Shown: positions 1 to 8,147, counted from the first letter of the stretch. The stretch is 51,952 bases of DNA from JAGYLJ01 sp034661035 (GCA_034661035.1 JAYEKM010000003.1:1-51952); one strand, 5' to 3'. The notes: a model not told the origin generated them from the letters alone. Program-made: numbers and translations.

Positions 1-1921
1 AGGTATCTGGTCAGGCACTACCCAAGGACTAATAGGTACCTACACTAATACAGACCTTCGTCTTATCACTAATGGTACATCTAAAGTAACTATCACTGCT
101 GATGGTAATGTGGGGGTGGGGACGACGAATCCAACATCAACTTTTTATACTTCAAGTCCAACTGTATTAGATATTAATTCAGCTTCAGGCTATTCAGGAA
201 TTGTTCTAAGGAGTGGCGGAGACAGTTCTGTAATGAGTATAGGTGTAGCTAATAGTGGCCTCAAATTTTCAACAGAAACTTCTAACGTAACACGTATGTT
301 TATCGGACAGGATGGCAACATCGGCATCGGGACGACGGGGCCAAATAATGCATTTGGTTGGGCCGGTCCAATTTTAGAGGTTAACGGAACGCAACCATCT
401 TTTACTCTAAACCCAAGTGGGAGTGCACAAGAGGCTGATATGTCAAGTAATGCAATGGGATTGTATATACAAGTGTACGGACATGCTACAGCAACAAATA
501 ATGATATCCTATTTTTGACAGAAGAAACAAATAGTCAGGCTACGCCAACAGAACGCATGCGAATAGATAGTTCTGGCAACGTCGGCATAGGTACGACGGT
601 GCCGGAAAGTGTAGGAGGATTTTCTGAAACGGGGTTGGTTGCTTCGGTCGGGAGTTCGGTATCTTCTAGGACATCTCATGTTATATCAGGAGATAGAGCC
701 TTTCTATATTTTGTTGATACTGATGCAAATGCAAACGAACAAATAATGAGAGCTGAAACAAACTCAGGTGTTTTTTCATTTCAGTCAATGACAGATGTTG
801 GAGGTTCTCAAGCGGCAAATATTTTGACGATGGACCATTCTACTGGCAACGTTGGCATTGGCACTACGGCGCCAGGATATAAATTAGAAATTGGAGGTGC
901 CTTAATTGGTGATGCTTTGAAAGTAGTTTCTGTCCATTCAGGAACAGGAAGGTCTGTATTGTTTCAAACTAATTCTGGTAGTATAGATGCGTTTACTATT
1001 TTAGGAAACGGTAATGTTGGTATAGGTATAACGACACCAGGAGAAAAGCTTCATTTATATGATAGTAATTACCCTAAAATTGAAATAGAAGGGAATAAAG
1101 TTGGCGCTGATATTTATGGAGAAATTATTTTTAGTAACACAGATACAGTTAGTTATGATGGAGCAAAAATAGCAGTTAAGAACTTCTCATCTTCTGGTAC
1201 AGGAACTAATTCTGGAGAAATACAGTTCTATACGAATGATGCTAATGGAGGATTAACTCAACAGATGGTTATTAATGCTGATGGTGACGTTGGCATCGGC
1301 ACGACGGGGCCGGGGGCGAAGTTGGAAGTTGAGGGGAGCAGTCTTTTGTTAGACGGAATAGCGACTGCCGGAACTACTTCTCTAATAATAGACACAGCGT
1401 CAGCAAAACATGCAATGATGCATTTTAGGCAGGCAAGTAGTGATGTTTGGAGGATTGTTCTTGATTCGGATGATTCACTTGATTTTGATCAAGGCGGTGG
1501 TCTTGAAAGGATGACTATTCTTGACGGCGGCAACGTCGGCATCGGCACAACGAACCCAACAGACAAACTTCACGTTGTCGGAGATGCTTATTTCTCAGCT
1601 GACGTCTCAGCCCTCTCCTTCACCGACAGAACACCATACCCCAAAGACTTACAAACAGCTTATGATGCAGTTATGTCTATGCAAAGACTACCAATAGGAC
1701 AATATCAAGAAAACAACAAAGAACACCAACTAGATCACTCTAAGTTAAGTTCTTTTATTAAAGCAGGAGAAGGTAGAGATTTATCAGCTACTGTATCTGC
1801 TCAAAATGAGGTGATTAAGGATTTGGTGAAGAAAATTGAGGAAAGGGATGATAAAATAAATAATTTGATTGGAAGAATAGAAAATCTAGAAGTTAAGCTG
1901 AAATCTTTGGAAAGTCAATAA
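1..1921 (+). CDS. Fibre-like surface protein with GNVGIGTT repeats, 5' truncated by window edge
   Basis: The reading frame is open from base 2, so the start lies outside the window; GTG at 110 is internal. The protein is built from seven copies of a ten-residue motif, G-N/D-V/I-G-V/I-G-x-T-x-P, whose DNA starts at 104, 314, 575, 845, 1010, 1283 and 1529, separated by variable beta-rich Ser/Thr/Gly/Asn segments. After the last copy comes a conserved tail (SFTDRTPYP, then LDHSKL and GRDLSATVS) and a predicted C-terminal coiled coil of about 45 residues ending ESQ. This layout resembles phage-tail-fibre or S74-peptidase-type trimeric surface proteins of Patescibacteria and Bacteroidetes, in which the tail acts as a folding or trimerisation domain. 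No clear S74 Ser-Asp catalytic motif is visible. Probable role: cell-surface adhesion (inference). The partial gene at 51781 looks like the N-terminus of a paralogue. Confidence 0.75.
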   Translation, partial: GIWSGTTQGLIGTYTNTDLRLITNGTSKVTITADGNVGVGTTNPTSTFYTSSPTVLDINSASGYSGIVLRSGGDSSVMSIGVANSGLKFSTETSNVTRMFIGQDGNIGIGTTGPNNAFGWAGPILEVNGTQPSFTLNPSGSAQEADMSSNAMGLYIQVYGHATATNNDILFLTEETNSQATPTERMRIDSSGNVGIGTTVPESVGGFSETGLVASVGSSVSSRTSHVISGDRAFLYFVDTDANANEQIMRAETNSGVFSFQSMTDVGGSQAANILTMDHSTGNVGIGTTAPGYKLEIGGALIGDALKVVSVHSGTGRSVLFQTNSGSIDAFTILGNGNVGIGITTPGEKLHLYDSNYPKIEIEGNKVGADIYGEIIFSNTDTVSYDGAKIAVKNFSSSGTGTNSGEIQFYTNDANGGLTQQMVINADGDVGIGTTGPGAKLEVEGSSLLLDGIATAGTTSLIIDTASAKHAMMHFRQASSDVWRIVLDSDDSLDFDQGGGLERMTILDGGNVGIGTTNPTDKLHVVGDAYFSADVSALSFTDRTPYPKDLQTAYDAVMSMQRLPIGQYQENNKEHQLDHSKLSSFIKAGEGRDLSATVSAQNEVIKDLVKKIEERDDKINNLIGRIENLEVKLKSLESQ

Positions 1922-2003
1922 ATTTAAATTTTAGGGTTTATCATTTAATATGATATCATTAGTTTAAACGAGTGATGAAAATTAAATTTTGATCCCACCC
2001 AAG

Positions 2004-2023
2004 CCTGCCTGCCGGCAGACAGG
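2004..2023. repeat. REP-like hairpin, CCTGCC family
   Basis: Inverted repeat with stem CCTGCCTGCC / GGCAGACAGG, one C-A mismatch and no loop bases beyond the centre. It lies 16 bp upstream of the rpe start, so it would fall in the rpe leader or between promoter and gene. Related hairpins lie at 31859-31911 and 51853-51868. Confidence 0.7.
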
Positions 2024-2038
2024 GCGGACAAGAAAAAT

Positions 2039-2722
2039 ATGGAAATAATACCAGCAATTTTACCAAAAGATTTTGAGGAATTAGAAAAAAAATTATGTGT
2101 CTTAAAAGAAGCTTTTTCTATCTTAGAAAAAAAAGAAAAACCTCTCGTTCAAATAGATATTTGTGATGGTGTTTTTGTACCTTCTGTAACTTGGCCATAC
2201 CCAGAATTTAGTGCAGTTGATCACCTAATTAATTTTATTGATGACTTTGATTTTGAAATAGACCTTTTTGTAGAAAAACCTGATCATGTAGTTCCTTACT
2301 TACAAAAATTAGGGGTGAAGAGAATAATCTTACATGTTGAAAGTCTTAACGATAAGTCTATTAGTAATTTATCTAAGGATTTCAGTGAAAAAACTGTTCA
2401 GTTTGGTTTTTCGGTTAATCTAGGAACCTCTGTAGATAAATTAAAGCCATTTATGAAAGAAGCTGATTTTTTTCAGTTTATGGGGATTAATAAAGTTGGC
2501 TATCAAGGAGAACGGTTTAATGAAGTTGTATTAGAAAAAATAAAATCTTTTAGGAAAGATAATCCTAGCGCAATTATCTCAGTAGATGGTGGGGTCAACT
2601 TAGAAAATGGCAATAGGTTGAGGGAGGTTGGAGTTAACCGTTTAGTGGCTGGTTCAGCTATTTTTAACAGTGAAAGTGTTGAGGAGGTGGCTGAAAAGAT
2701 AAAGAAGTTTGAAAATGGATAA
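2039..2722 (+). CDS. rpe: Ribulose-phosphate 3-epimerase-like protein
   Basis: A TIM-barrel protein of 227 residues with the family's usual length. It would interconvert ribulose 5-phosphate and xylulose 5-phosphate in the non-oxidative pentose phosphate pathway. Visible family motifs are PAIL near the N-terminus, QIDICDG around residues 38-44, and the phosphate-binding SVDGGVN loop near residue 180. In canonical enzymes the first motif is HxDxMDG and a second His follows in DVHLM. Here these read QIDICDG and EIDLFVEKP, so both metal-binding His positions appear to be replaced. It may be an epimerase with an altered metal site or a related sugar-phosphate isomerase. Its stop codon overlaps the start of the transketolase subunit gene, suggesting coupled translation. 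Confidence 0.75.
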   Translation: MEIIPAILPKDFEELEKKLCVLKEAFSILEKKEKPLVQIDICDGVFVPSVTWPYPEFSAVDHLINFIDDFDFEIDLFVEKPDHVVPYLQKLGVKRIILHVESLNDKSISNLSKDFSEKTVQFGFSVNLGTSVDKLKPFMKEADFFQFMGINKVGYQGERFNEVVLEKIKSFRKDNPSAIISVDGGVNLENGNRLREVGVNRLVAGSAIFNSESVEEVAEKIKKFENG

Positions 2723-3563
2723 TAATATAGAACAATTAAAAGCATCAGCGTTAACTATTAGAAAAGAAATAGTTAAAATGCTTACTCAAGCGGGTACAGG
2801 ACATACAGCTGGTTCTTTAGATATGGTAGAAATTTTAGTTTCTCTGTATTTAAATATTTTAAAACATGATCCTCAAAATCCAGACTGGGAAGAAAGAGAC
2901 CGATTGATTTTATCTCATGGACATGTTTGTCCAGCACTTTATGCAACCATGGCGGAAGCGGGGTATTTTTCTAAAACAGAATTACAGACCTTACGAAAAT
3001 TTGGTTCTTCCTTACAAGGACACCCTCATAGAGAGTGGTTAAAGGGTATAGAAACAAGTTCGGGGCCTCTGGGATCAGGACTTTCTCAGGCTGTTGGTAT
3101 GGTATTAGCTGACCGTATAAATTATTTTTCTAATAAGAATTCTTTTAAAGAAAGGAAATTTTTTTATTGTCTGATGTCAGACGGGGAGATACAAGAGGGA
3201 CAGGTTTGGGAAGCTTTAATGTTAGCTGGGAAGGAAAAGATAGCTAACTTAATCGTCTTTATTGATAGAAATGAGATTCAGATTAGTGGTCAAATGGAAA
3301 AGGTTATGCCGTTGGAACCTTTACGTGATAAGTTGGAAGCTTTCAACTGGCAAGTTTTGGAAATAGATGGACATGATTTTGAACAGATTATAGGAGCAGT
3401 TGAAGTAGCCAAAAAAACTATAAATTTACCTTTTGAAGAGAATAAGCCGATTGCTATTATCGCTCACACAATTTCTGGTAAAGGTTACCCTGAATTTGAA
3501 AATGACTATAAATGGCACGGTAAAGTTCCCACCACTTCCGGAGGTCCGACCTCCGGAAATTAG
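2715..3563 (+). CDS. Transketolase N-terminal (thiamine-binding) subunit, C-terminus overwritten by a REP hairpin
   Basis: The protein of 282 residues matches the N-terminal half of split transketolases: GHTAGSLDM, SHGHVCPALY, LQGHPH, SSGPLGSGLSQAVGM, and the thiamine-diphosphate motif SDGE...N around residues 153-184. The ATG at 2715 is preferred over an in-frame TTG at 2709. It overlaps rpe by 8 bp. The conserved end of the subunit (YKWHGKVP) is followed at once by TTSGGPTSGN, encoded by a perfect hairpin at 3536-3558, so the natural last residues seem to have been replaced by a REP insertion. The matching C-terminal subunit gene, normally next in the operon, is absent; the transposase gene occupies that position. 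Whether the enzyme is functional depends on a C-terminal subunit elsewhere. Confidence 0.85.
   Translation: MDNNIEQLKASALTIRKEIVKMLTQAGTGHTAGSLDMVEILVSLYLNILKHDPQNPDWEERDRLILSHGHVCPALYATMAEAGYFSKTELQTLRKFGSSLQGHPHREWLKGIETSSGPLGSGLSQAVGMVLADRINYFSNKNSFKERKFFYCLMSDGEIQEGQVWEALMLAGKEKIANLIVFIDRNEIQISGQMEKVMPLEPLRDKLEAFNWQVLEIDGHDFEQIIGAVEVAKKTINLPFEENKPIAIIAHTISGKGYPEFENDYKWHGKVPTTSGGPTSGN
3536..3558. repeat. REP hairpin, GAGGTCCGACCTC core, left flank of the RAYT gene
   Basis: Perfect palindrome: arms TTCCGGAGGTC and GACCTCCGGAA around a single C. It encodes the last residues of the transketolase subunit and sits 27 bp before the transposase gene. The same core recurs at 34653-34669 and, inverted, at 34720-34732. 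Confidence 0.85.
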
Positions 3564-3584
3564 AATAAAATACCTTATAATATA

Positions 3585-4280
3585 ATGAAAAATCCTCAAT
3601 TTTTAAATAATTATATTTATCATGCTTACAACAGAGGTGTAGAGAAAAGAGATATTTTTGTAGATGATTATGACAGGCTTCAGTTTATACATGATTTATT
3701 CGAATTTAATGACGTTTCTTCTGTAATGGATAAAGTCAAAAATAAAACTCAGACGGACAGTTTTCGAGAAATTGCCAGATACTCCAGAAAAGAAAATAAA
3801 AGAGAAAAATTAGTAGATATTCTTGCTTTCGTTTTGATGCCTAACCATTTTCATTTGTTGTTAATCCAAAAAAAAGATGATGGTATTTCAAAGTTCATGC
3901 AAAAACTGGGAACTGGTTATACAATGAGTTTTAATAAAAAATACAAAAGAGTGGGGAGTTTGTTTCAAGGAGGATATAAAGCTGTGTTAGTAGAAAGAGA
4001 TGAGCATTTGAGATATCTTCCCTTTTATATTCATCTTAACCCATTAAAGATTAAAACTTGTGGAGGTTCAACCCCCACAGATTGGGAATTTTTGAAAAAA
4101 TATAGGTGGAGTAGCTTGTTAGATTATATTGGTAAAAAGAACTTTCCTTCAGTAATTAATAAAGAATTTTTATCAACTACCTTGGGATATGAGGAAGAAC
4201 ATGAGAAAGAAATAAAGAGGTGGTTAAAAAAGGACAGAAATATTAATGAAGAAGTGTTAGAAATAAATTCGGGAGGTTGA
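3585..4280 (+). CDS. REP-associated tyrosine transposase (RAYT, Y1/HUH family)
   Basis: The 231-residue protein belongs to the IS200-like Y1 transposase superfamily. The N-terminus has YHAYNRGVEKRDIF, the metal-binding HUH motif is H88-F89-H90 within MPNHFHLLLI, GSLFQGGYKA follows, and the catalytic tyrosine is probably Y148 in FYIHLNPLK. RAYTs act on single-stranded REP hairpins and are usually single-copy domesticated transposases. REP hairpins sit immediately left (3536-3558), right (4268-4290, coding the final SGG and stop) and inside the gene (4059-4079, coding a GGSTPT insertion). A TATAAT box at 3576-3581 lies directly before the ATG. The gene has replaced the expected transketolase C-subunit position, so the locus is probably an insertion. 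Confidence 0.9.
   Translation: MKNPQFLNNYIYHAYNRGVEKRDIFVDDYDRLQFIHDLFEFNDVSSVMDKVKNKTQTDSFREIARYSRKENKREKLVDILAFVLMPNHFHLLLIQKKDDGISKFMQKLGTGYTMSFNKKYKRVGSLFQGGYKAVLVERDEHLRYLPFYIHLNPLKIKTCGGSTPTDWEFLKKYRWSSLLDYIGKKNFPSVINKEFLSTTLGYEEEHEKEIKRWLKKDRNINEEVLEINSGG
4059..4079. repeat. REP-like hairpin inside the transposase gene
   Basis: Arms TGTGGAGGTT and AACCCCCACA around a C, one mismatch. It encodes a Gly-Gly-Ser-Thr-Pro-Thr segment right after the catalytic-Tyr motif, suggesting that a REP copy entered the transposase gene in frame. Confidence 0.65.
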
Positions 4281-4290
4281 ACCTCCGGAA
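4268..4290. repeat. REP hairpin, right flank of the RAYT gene
   Basis: Arms TTCGGGAGGTT and AACCTCCGGAA around a G, one mismatch. It spans the transposase stop codon and mirrors the left hairpin at 3536-3558. Confidence 0.8.
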
Positions 4291-4315
4291 CTCCTAAATA
4301 CTTCTGAATTTATTA

Positions 4316-4343
4316 ATTATATTATTATATATAATAATATAAT
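4316..4343. repeat. 28-bp perfect AT palindrome
   Basis: A perfect, loop-free palindrome made only of A and T, centred between 4329 and 4330 (centre TATATA). It lies between the transposase and mnmA. It could extrude as a cruciform or act as a weak termination signal. A similar 20-bp AT palindrome lies at 43345-43364. Confidence 0.7.
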
Positions 4344-4382
4344 AAGTTCTTTAATCAATGTAGATTTTTTTAATAAATTTGT

Positions 4383-4395
4383 TACACTTGGAAAG
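4383..4395 (+). promoter_or_regulatory. Extended -10 promoter of mnmA, leaderless
   Basis: TGT-TACACT (hexamer 4383-4388) is an extended -10 box. Six bases separate it from the GTG start, which places the predicted transcription start on the first base of the start codon. Confidence 0.55.
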
Positions 4396-5465
4396 TGATA
4401 AAAGATAAAAATAAAAAAGTATTTGTGGGGATTTCAGGAGGGGTTGACTCTTCAACTTCGGCGGCTCTTTTAAAGAAACAAGGTTACGATGTAACGGGGG
4501 TTTTTATAAAAGTTTGGCAACCTGACTTTATAGAATGTCAGTGGAAAGAAGACCGTCTGGACGCCATGAGGGTTTGTGCCGATTTGGAGATTCCCTTTTT
4601 AGATTTAGATTTAGAGGAAGAATATAAACGAGATGTTTTTGATTATATGGTAAGTGAGTATAAACAAGGAAAAACTCCTAATCCTGATGTGATGTGTAAT
4701 AAAAAAATAAAGTTCGGTGGTTTTTTAGATTTTGCCAAAAATAAAGGAGCTGACTTTATAGCGACTGGTCATTATGTTCGTTTACAGGACAAAAAACTCT
4801 TGGTGGGAATTGACAAAGGAAAAGATCAATCTTATTTTCTGTGGGCGTTAAAACAAAATCAATTGAAACATTGTCTTTTTCCTGTCGGTCAGTATGAAAA
4901 AACGAAAGTAAGACGACTAGCAAAAAAGTTTGGTTTAGTAACTACCCAGAAAAAAGATAGTCAGGGTTTGTGCTTTGTCGGTAAAGTCAATATGAAAGAA
5001 TTTTTACAAAAATTCATTCCTCAACAAGCAGGTCATGTTTTAAATACGGAAGGGGAGGTAATTGGTGTTCACGAGGGAATATTTTTCTATACCATTGGAC
5101 AAAGGCATGGGTTTGAAATTAGGGAAAAAGGGACAAATGATAAACCTTATTATGTGGTTAAAAAAGATTTGGAAAAAAATGAACTAATTGTTTCTAACAT
5201 AAAAAGGCAAAATATCTTATCAGAAAAATCAGAAGCTTTAGAGATTGAAATCAAGAGTATAAATTGGATTTCTGGTGAGACACCAGATCTTAAGAAAAGT
5301 TATCAGGCAAGGGTAAGGTATCGTCAGACTTTGCAGAAATGTAAATTAATAATAAAAGGGAAAGGAATCTTTGTTGTTTTTGATAAATTTCAAAATGTAG
5401 ATAGTGGTCAATCAGTTGTGGTCTATGATGGGCAGGTTTGTTTGGGTGGTGGAGTAATTGTTTAA
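4395..5465 (+). CDS. mnmA: tRNA-specific 2-thiouridylase MnmA
   Basis: The enzyme makes the 2-thio group of uridine 34 in tRNAs for Lys, Glu and Gln. The 356-residue protein has the ATP-binding PP-loop GISGGVDSS (residues 12-20), the first catalytic Cys in PNPDVMCNKKIKFG (about residue 102), the tRNA-contact motif ATGHYVR, KDQSYFLW, and the second catalytic Cys in SQGLCFVG (about residue 194). The C-terminal beta-barrel follows, with YTIGQRHG. Length is typical. The start is GTG: no upstream ATG exists in frame, and the -10 box lies exactly six bases upstream. It is flanked by the transposase locus on the left and by the ATP-cone nuclease on the right. Confidence 0.95.
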   Translation: MIKDKNKKVFVGISGGVDSSTSAALLKKQGYDVTGVFIKVWQPDFIECQWKEDRLDAMRVCADLEIPFLDLDLEEEYKRDVFDYMVSEYKQGKTPNPDVMCNKKIKFGGFLDFAKNKGADFIATGHYVRLQDKKLLVGIDKGKDQSYFLWALKQNQLKHCLFPVGQYEKTKVRRLAKKFGLVTTQKKDSQGLCFVGKVNMKEFLQKFIPQQAGHVLNTEGEVIGVHEGIFFYTIGQRHGFEIREKGTNDKPYYVVKKDLEKNELIVSNIKRQNILSEKSEALEIEIKSINWISGETPDLKKSYQARVRYRQTLQKCKLIIKGKGIFVVFDKFQNVDSGQSVVVYDGQVCLGGGVIV

Positions 5466-5492
5466 CTCATTTTTAAATTTTTTAATGTTTGT

Positions 5493-5505
5493 TATAATTA
5501 AGCAA
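5493..5505 (+). promoter_or_regulatory. -10 box of the ATP-cone nuclease gene, leaderless
   Basis: A perfect TATAAT at 5493-5498 is followed by six bases and then the ATG at 5505. No convincing -35 box is visible. Transcription is predicted to begin at the A of the start codon. Confidence 0.6.
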
Positions 5506-6371
5506 TGAATGAAGTCAAGAATAAAGATGTCTATGTCATAAAGGCTAATGGGGAAAGGGAAATTTTTGAAAGTAAGAAGCTTGAGAGTTCTTTGAGGAGG
5601 GCTGGTACCTCCCCAAAAGTAATTACAGAGGTTGTTGAGACTATAAAAGGGAGATTGATAGATGAAATGACTACAGCTGAAATATACCGTGAGGCTTTTA
5701 GATTGTTAAAAGAAATAGAAGGAGCAACTATAGCAGTGAAATATTCTGTAAGAAGAGCTGTAATGGAGTTAGGACCTGACGGTTTTTCCTTTGAGGATTT
5801 TGTGGGAGCAATGTTTAGGGCCGCTGGTTATAGGATAAGATTAAGACAGTCTATAAAGGGCTTGTGTGTTTCTCATGAGATTGACGTGATTGCTGAAAAT
5901 GAGGAAGACTTTTTGATGGCAGAGGTTAAATTTCACAACAAACAAGGGATGAAATCGGATTTGAAGGTAATTCTCTATATAAAAGAGAGATTTGATGATA
6001 TCACTAAGGGTGAATTTTGGAACAATGTTAAAAAAGGTTTGAAAAAGAATTTTTGGCTTATTACTAATACAAAGTTTACAAATAAGGCTATTGAATATGC
6101 TGAATGTTGTCCGGGTTTAAAATTGATGAGCTGGAATTATCCAGAGGGAGGAAGTTTGAATGAATTTATAGATAATGAAAAATTATATCCATTAACTTGT
6201 CTTGAGAGTTTGAGTAATTATGATAAAAAATTATTTTTAAAAAATAGGGTTGTTTTGTGTCGAGAGCTTAAACAGGGAGGGGAAAGGTTGTTTAACTTAG
6301 TAGGGATTTCCCCAGAGAAGAGAGAGGCGGTTTTACAAGAGATTGAAAATTTATTAATTAGGCATGAATAA
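5505..6371 (+). CDS. ATP-cone domain fused to a PD-(D/E)XK (Mrr-like) nuclease
   Basis: Residues 7-95 form an ATP-cone, the nucleotide-sensing domain best known from ribonucleotide reductases and NrdR (VIKANGEREIF, a VRRAVMELGP helix). Residues 96-200 look like a restriction-endonuclease-type fold: a helical lead-in FEDFVGAMFRAAGY, then D127 in HEIDV and E140-x-K142 in AEVKFH, a complete PD-(D/E)XK triad. The C-terminal about 90 residues end in a short helix pair (LVGISPEKREAVL) that could bind DNA. The 288-residue combination is known as a scattered uncharacterised family. A nucleotide-gated DNA nuclease is the natural reading, but its substrate and role (repair, recombination or defence) are not known. 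It overlaps the frr start by 8 bp, so it sits in a housekeeping operon. Confidence 0.75.
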   Translation: MNEVKNKDVYVIKANGEREIFESKKLESSLRRAGTSPKVITEVVETIKGRLIDEMTTAEIYREAFRLLKEIEGATIAVKYSVRRAVMELGPDGFSFEDFVGAMFRAAGYRIRLRQSIKGLCVSHEIDVIAENEEDFLMAEVKFHNKQGMKSDLKVILYIKERFDDITKGEFWNNVKKGLKKNFWLITNTKFTNKAIEYAECCPGLKLMSWNYPEGGSLNEFIDNEKLYPLTCLESLSNYDKKLFLKNRVVLCRELKQGGERLFNLVGISPEKREAVLQEIENLLIRHE

Positions 6372-6927
6372 TATTATGGATTACGATTTTAAAAAATTAA
6401 AGGAAGAAACTTTAAATATAGAAAATTGGCTAAAAAAAGAATTTTCCAATATTAGAACGGGTTTAGCTTCCACGGCTATTTTAGATAATGTAAAAATAGA
6501 GAACTATGGTGTCTTGACACCAATTGATCAGGTGGCTAGTATAACAACAGAAGATGCTAAGACGATTAGAATTAAGCCTTGGGACTTATCTCAGGTTAAA
6601 GCTGTTGAGAAAGCCATTGTGGACGCCAATTTAGGAGTATCTGTGGCAGTTGATGATAAAGGGATAAGATTGTCTTTTCCAGAACTAACTAGCGAGAGGA
6701 GAGAAGCTTTTGTTAAAATAGCGAAAGATAAGTTAGAGCAAGCTAAGGTCTCTTTAAGGGGAGAAAGAGATAAGACTTGGAATGATATTCAAATTAAAGA
6801 AAAAAACGGAGAAATTGGTCAAGATGATAAATTTCAATTAAAGGATCTAATGCAAAAGATAACAGATGATTTAGGTCAAGAATTAGTAAGTTTATTCGAG
6901 AAAAAAGAAAAAGAAATAAAGGGTTAA
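6364..6927 (+). CDS. frr: Ribosome recycling factor
   Basis: The factor splits post-termination ribosomes together with EF-G. The 187-residue protein (183 if the second ATG at 6376 is used, giving MDYDFKKLK) has the family features: RTGLAST near residue 32, YGVLTPIDQVASI, IRIKPWD, the basic LTSERREAFVKIAK helix and KDLMQKITDD near the end. Length is normal for the family. The first ATG overlaps the end of the nuclease gene, consistent with translational coupling, and rseP follows after 20 bp. Confidence 0.95.
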   Translation: MNNIMDYDFKKLKEETLNIENWLKKEFSNIRTGLASTAILDNVKIENYGVLTPIDQVASITTEDAKTIRIKPWDLSQVKAVEKAIVDANLGVSVAVDDKGIRLSFPELTSERREAFVKIAKDKLEQAKVSLRGERDKTWNDIQIKEKNGEIGQDDKFQLKDLMQKITDDLGQELVSLFEKKEKEIKG

Positions 6928-6947
6928 TGGTTAGTTAGAAAACAATT

Positions 6948-8051
6948 ATGTCAATTTTAATTTTTATAATAGTGTTGGGGATACTTATCTTTGTCCATGA
7001 ATTGGGGCATTTTATTTTTGCCAAGAAAACAGGGATGCTAGTAGAAGAATTTGCGATTGGATTTCCTCCACGAGCTTTTAGTTTTAAAAAGGGAGAAACA
7101 AAGTATTCGATTGGACTTATCCCTATTGGTGGTTTCGTAAAGATTTACGGAGAAGAATATGGGGAAGATGGAAGTAAAAAATCTAAAAATTACAATAGAA
7201 GATTTACGAATAGACCTAGATGGGCACAAGCGATCGTTTTAATTGCAGGTGTTTCTTTTAATTTCTTGTTGGCTTGGGTCTTTATTTCAATTGGTTTTAT
7301 GTCTGGCTTGCCGGTTTCAGTTGACCAGTTTGAAGGGGAAGTTATCGAAGACCAAAAACTTGTTTTAGTGGATGTTTTACCTGATTCACCTGCCAGTCAA
7401 GCTGGTTTAAAACCTGGTGATGTTCTTCTCTATTTAGAAACGAAAGGGAGTTTAGATTCAATCCAAGGTTTTGAGGACTCTAAAATAGTAGAAGATTTTA
7501 TTTTTTCTCATGGTGGTCATAAATTAGAGATTTTATATAAAAGAGGATCAGAAAGTATTTTGGCTGAGGTTACACCTGAAGAAGGAATTGTTGATGGTAA
7601 ACCAGCTATTGGCGTTTCTTTTGGGATGATAGGGAATGTTAAGTTCCCATTTCTAAGAGCTAGCTGGGAAGGTTTAAAAACAACTTTTTCTTTGACCATC
7701 GCGACAGCCGTAGGACTTTATTATTTTATAACAGGACTTGTTGTAGGTTCCGCTGATTTGTCTCAAGTTTCTGGTCCAGTTGGGATTATTTCCATGGTAG
7801 GTGATGCCTTTAATTTTGGTTTCGTTTATCTACTCAGTTTTGTGGCTCTTATTTCTATAAATTTGGCAGTTATAAACTTGATTCCTATTCCTGCTCTAGA
7901 TGGAGGTAGATTACTATTTGTTTTGATTGAGGCTATTAAAGGTTCTCCTATAAAAGCTAGAATAGCTAACTGGCTTAATTTGATTGGTTTTGCAGCTTTA
8001 ATACTTTTTATGCTATTTATCACTTTTAGTGATATCCTAAAGTTTTTCTAA
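6948..8051 (+). CDS. rseP: Site-2 intramembrane zinc metalloprotease (RseP/RasP family)
   Basis: A membrane-embedded protease for regulated intramembrane proteolysis, 367 residues long. The zinc-binding HELGH is at residues 17-21 in the first membrane helix. GFPPR and IPIGGFVKIYGE follow. A second helix is near residue 95, a single PDZ domain spans about residues 135-200 (LPDSPASQAGLKPGDVL), and the second active-site motif is in NLIPIPALDGGRLLF near residue 320, followed by the last helix. One PDZ domain, as in many Gram-positives, rather than the two of E. coli RseP. It lies downstream of frr, as is common in bacteria. No cognate anti-sigma factor is visible in the window. Confidence 0.93.
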   Translation: MSILIFIIVLGILIFVHELGHFIFAKKTGMLVEEFAIGFPPRAFSFKKGETKYSIGLIPIGGFVKIYGEEYGEDGSKKSKNYNRRFTNRPRWAQAIVLIAGVSFNFLLAWVFISIGFMSGLPVSVDQFEGEVIEDQKLVLVDVLPDSPASQAGLKPGDVLLYLETKGSLDSIQGFEDSKIVEDFIFSHGGHKLEILYKRGSESILAEVTPEEGIVDGKPAIGVSFGMIGNVKFPFLRASWEGLKTTFSLTIATAVGLYYFITGLVVGSADLSQVSGPVGIISMVGDAFNFGFVYLLSFVALISINLAVINLIPIPALDGGRLLFVLIEAIKGSPIKARIANWLNLIGFAALILFMLFITFSDILKFF

Positions 8052-8110
8052 GTGAGATTATCTTGTTTGTGGCCAGTGTCGTTTGTGGGGTTATCTTAGC
8101 TTTTGCTTTT

Positions 8111-8147
8111 TTGACCAAATCTGTGGAATAGGTTATTATAAGGGTAA
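8111..8147 (+). promoter_or_regulatory. Promoter of proS, leaderless
   Basis: TTGACC (8111-8116), a 17-bp spacer, TATTAT (8134-8139), then seven bases to the ATG at 8147. The predicted start is at 8146, leaving at most a 1-nt leader. Confidence 0.75.

Noticed and set aside
8063..8131. 22-residue TTG-start membrane peptide between rseP and proS
   Set aside because: The proS promoter lies inside it, and no start signal supports it.
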